Positions 5,860 to 7,549 of a stretch of 7,549 nt of DNA are shown here, piece by piece. How positions within the stretch are numbered: position 1 is the first letter of the stretch; the number at the start of each line of letters is the position of its first letter. The stretch is from an uncultured Collinsella sp. GTDB lineage: Bacteria > Actinomycetota > Coriobacteriia > Coriobacteriales > Coriobacteriaceae. The position numbers were made by a program, and so were the translations under genes. Location: the NCBI GenBank assembly GCA_900551625.1, contig URWZ01000072.1, positions 1-7,549 of the forward strand, read 5' to 3'. The notes under the pieces are model-generated. The model was not told the DNA's origin and did no database searches. It saw only the letters and a list, made by a program, of their open reading frames with translations.

Positions 5860-5890
5860 TTGCGCATGGCCTCGCCCGCGGCGGTAGAAT
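5860..5890 (+). promoter_or_regulatory. Candidate promoter of the S33 peptidase gene
   Basis: TAGAAT (5885-5890, 5/6 to TATAAT) would start transcription near 5897, 32 bases before ATG 5929. TTGCGC (5860-5865) is a possible -35, but with a long 19-base spacer. If real, it excludes the upstream ATG at 5848, which would lie ahead of the transcript. Confidence 0.4.
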
Positions 5891-5928
5891 TGGTCAACCC
5901 GAAACACCGCAACGAATGGAAGCATTAC

Positions 5929-7347
5929 ATGGCGCTCATCACTTCATACCACGTCCCCGGCCTGTATGTCGAGGACCACAGCATCGATGTCCCCCTTGAC
6001 TGGCGCGGCCTTGAGCCAATGCTATTGGCCGTCGGCAGCACCATGCGCCGCGGCGCCATGCCGGCGCCCATCGCCGGCGCGCCCGAGAGCATCAAGCTTT
6101 TCTACCGCGTGGTTTGCGCACCCGACCGCATCAACGACGACTTGCCGCTCCTCCTCTTTTTGCAGGGCGGCCCCGGCGGCGAAAGCCCGCGTCCGCTGTC
6201 GCCCACAAGCGACGGCTGGATCGAGGAGGCCGTCAAGCACTTCCGCGTCGTCCTGCCCGACCAGCGCGGCACCGGGCGCAGCAGCTGTGTAGACGGGCGC
6301 ACGATTGCCGCACTGGGCGAGTGCGCGACGGCAGCCGGCTCCGATGCCGCACGCTCGCAGGCGGACTTCCTCAAGCGTCACCTCGCCAGCTCCATCGTGC
6401 GCGATTTTGAGTACCTGCGCCTGGTGGGCTTTGGCGGCAAGCCATGGGTCACACTCGGGCAGAGCTACGGCGGCTTTTTGACGTTGAGCTATCTGTCGCT
6501 CTTCCCCGAGGGCGTGGCGGCAAGCTTTACCTGCGGCGGCATTCCGCACGTGCCGGCGAGCGCCAGCGAGGTCTACGCACACACCTTCCCGCGCATGGCA
6601 GCAAAGACGCAGCAGTACTACGACCGCTACCCCGCCGATGTCGAGCGCGTGGCGGCGCTGGCCGATGCGATCGAGGAGCAAAAGCCCGCACTGCCCGACT
6701 GCTCGCCGATGACGGTCGAGCGCCTGCAGCTCATGGGAAGCGACTTTGGTATGAAGCCGAGCTTTGAGCGCATGCACTGGATTATCGACCATGCTTTTGT
6801 TGACGGCGACGGCACGCTGAGCTGCGGAACGTCGGTATCAGACAGCTTTTTGATGCGCGCCTTCGAGCGCACCAACACGCGCACAAACCCGCTGTACTGG
6901 ACGCTGCAGGAGTTCATCTACGCCGACGGCGACACCATGCCCATTCGCTGGGCCGCGGCAGAAGAGAAGGCACACCGTGCCGAGTTCGACACCCTCGCGC
7001 GCCCGCTCATGTTTACCGGCGAGGCCATGTTCCCGTGGATGTTCGAGCAGATGCCCGAGCTTAAGCCGTTTAAGCCCGCCATGGACCTGCTGATGGAAGA
7101 CACCAGCTGGGACAAGATCTATGACCCGCAGCGCCTGGCCTGCAACGAGGTGCCGCTCCAGGCCGCGGTGTATTTCGACGACATGTACGTGGATTCGGGC
7201 CTGCAGCTCGATACGCTCAGCCGCGTGGGCAACTCGCATGCCTGGGTGACGAACGAGTTCGAGCACGACGGCCTGCACGGCAGCGTGGTATTCAAGCACC
7301 TCTTCGACGAAGCCCTCAACCGCGGAGACCTGCGCCAAATCTTCTAG
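5929..7347 (+). CDS. Prolyl aminopeptidase-like alpha/beta hydrolase (S33)
   Basis: 472 residues from MALITSYHVPGLYVEDHSID. It has an alpha/beta-hydrolase fold of the peptidase S33 (proline iminopeptidase) type, which removes N-terminal proline from peptides. Signatures in order: LLFLQGGPGG (residues 76-84, the oxyanion-hole HGGPG motif with Gln for His), VVLPDQRGTGRSS (107-119, the DQRGxGRS hallmark), the nucleophile elbow GQSYGG with S179, a helical cap of about 200-350, then VYFDDMYVDSG (D417/D418) and WVTNEFEHDGLH (H446), the likely acid and base. The triad is complete. There is no signal peptide, so it is probably cytosolic. The start is preceded by a modest GGAAG six bases upstream; the frame opens earlier, at 5848, but that would overlap the promoter candidate. 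It is divergent from proA, so recovery and synthesis of proline sit side by side. Exact peptide specificity is inferred. Confidence 0.88.
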   Translation: MALITSYHVPGLYVEDHSIDVPLDWRGLEPMLLAVGSTMRRGAMPAPIAGAPESIKLFYRVVCAPDRINDDLPLLLFLQGGPGGESPRPLSPTSDGWIEEAVKHFRVVLPDQRGTGRSSCVDGRTIAALGECATAAGSDAARSQADFLKRHLASSIVRDFEYLRLVGFGGKPWVTLGQSYGGFLTLSYLSLFPEGVAASFTCGGIPHVPASASEVYAHTFPRMAAKTQQYYDRYPADVERVAALADAIEEQKPALPDCSPMTVERLQLMGSDFGMKPSFERMHWIIDHAFVDGDGTLSCGTSVSDSFLMRAFERTNTRTNPLYWTLQEFIYADGDTMPIRWAAAEEKAHRAEFDTLARPLMFTGEAMFPWMFEQMPELKPFKPAMDLLMEDTSWDKIYDPQRLACNEVPLQAAVYFDDMYVDSGLQLDTLSRVGNSHAWVTNEFEHDGLHGSVVFKHLFDEALNRGDLRQIF

Positions 7348-7348
7348 C

Positions 7349-7401
7349 AAAGGAATGTCCCCGCCTGCCGGCACAAAAGGAACGTCCCCAAGTGCCGGAC
7401 A
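7349..7401. repeat. Tandem repeat of a second intergenic family, 2 copies
   Basis: Unit 1 (7349-7375) starts AAAGGAATGTCCCC and continues with CTGCCGGCACA. Unit 2 (7376-7401) starts AAAGGAACGTCCCC and continues with GTGCCGGACA. They differ at a few positions. The array begins one base after the TAG stop of the S33 peptidase gene. On the opposite strand it reads GGGGACGTTCC...TTTTG...GCCGGCAGG, which resembles the GGGAC...TTTTGGCAGG layout of the REP copies while being a different sequence. Confidence 0.85.
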
Positions 7402-7411
7402 AGTACCGGCA
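7393..7411. repeat. Small inverted repeat overlapping tandem unit 2
   Basis: TGCCGG and CCGGCA are exact complements around ACAAGTA. No T-run follows on the plus strand, so it is not a clear terminator for the peptidase gene. It is more likely part of the repeat element. Confidence 0.6.
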
Positions 7412-7549
7412 ATGACGATGCCGCAGGTAGAAAACAGAAAGCGAAAACGCCCCTAAGCGAGTGGCTTTAAGTCGCAGGTCGAAGAAAAGAAGCGAGCGCC
7501 GCCCAGAGCGAACAAGTTGGCATGAAAAAGGCGAGGCATAGACCTGATG
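7412..7549. other. Unassigned sequence at right edge
   Basis: No gene family is recognisable here. The plus strand is purine-rich (AAAACAGAAAGCGAAAACG, GAAGAAAAGAAGCGAGCG). A 28-codon minus-strand frame starting MPRLFHANLF lacks a ribosome site and is probably chance. The stretch may continue the repeat element beginning at 7349. Confidence 0.4.

Noticed and set aside
5848..5928. 27-residue N-terminal extension of the S33 peptidase
   Set aside because: The extension overlaps the candidate promoter at 5860-5890, and the homologous part begins near MALITSYHVPG.
4521..5999. 492-codon plus-strand open frame opposite proA
   Set aside because: It shadows proA, starts inside REP copy 3 and shows no family similarity.

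Overview
The window comes from a high-GC bacterium. The gene set (a CarD-family regulator, an S33 prolyl aminopeptidase-like enzyme), the codon use and the short dispersed intergenic repeats all suggest a gut Coriobacteriia, most likely Collinsella or a close relative. This assignment is inferred from sequence style, not from a database match. The first 22 bases are not genomic: they are the end of a Nextera/Tn5 sequencing adapter, so the left edge is an artefactual contig end.

Layout, left to right. argS (arginyl-tRNA synthetase, minus strand) loses its C-terminus at the adapter. A 342-base divergent intergenic region follows, with promoter candidates, a perfect 7-bp dyad and a possible 24-residue Cys-rich ORF. 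Next comes a CarD-family regulator (plus strand) that contains no tryptophan. A REP-like repeat, a terminator and a RAYT (REP-associated Y1 HUH transposase, plus strand) come after it, then a second, inverted REP copy. An HD-domain hydrolase (minus) and proA (gamma-glutamyl phosphate reductase, minus) follow, separated by a third REP copy and a strong intrinsic terminator. A prolyl aminopeptidase-like alpha/beta hydrolase (plus) is divergent from proA. The right end holds a different tandem repeat, a small dyad and unassigned sequence.

The most notable feature is the RAYT/REP system. Three copies of a 44-bp imperfect palindrome each begin inside the stop codon of a host gene (carD, the HD gene, proA). 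Each lies in the same orientation relative to that gene and just upstream of a hairpin or terminator. Two copies flank the RAYT gene in inverted orientation. A second repeat family starts one base after the stop codon of the hydrolase gene. This pattern points to a repeat that is placed between stop codons and terminators, probably mobilised by RAYT-type enzymes.

The other genes are mostly independent housekeeping units. ProA makes the proline precursor glutamate semialdehyde, and the divergent S33 peptidase probably frees proline from peptides, so that pair may share a theme of proline supply.
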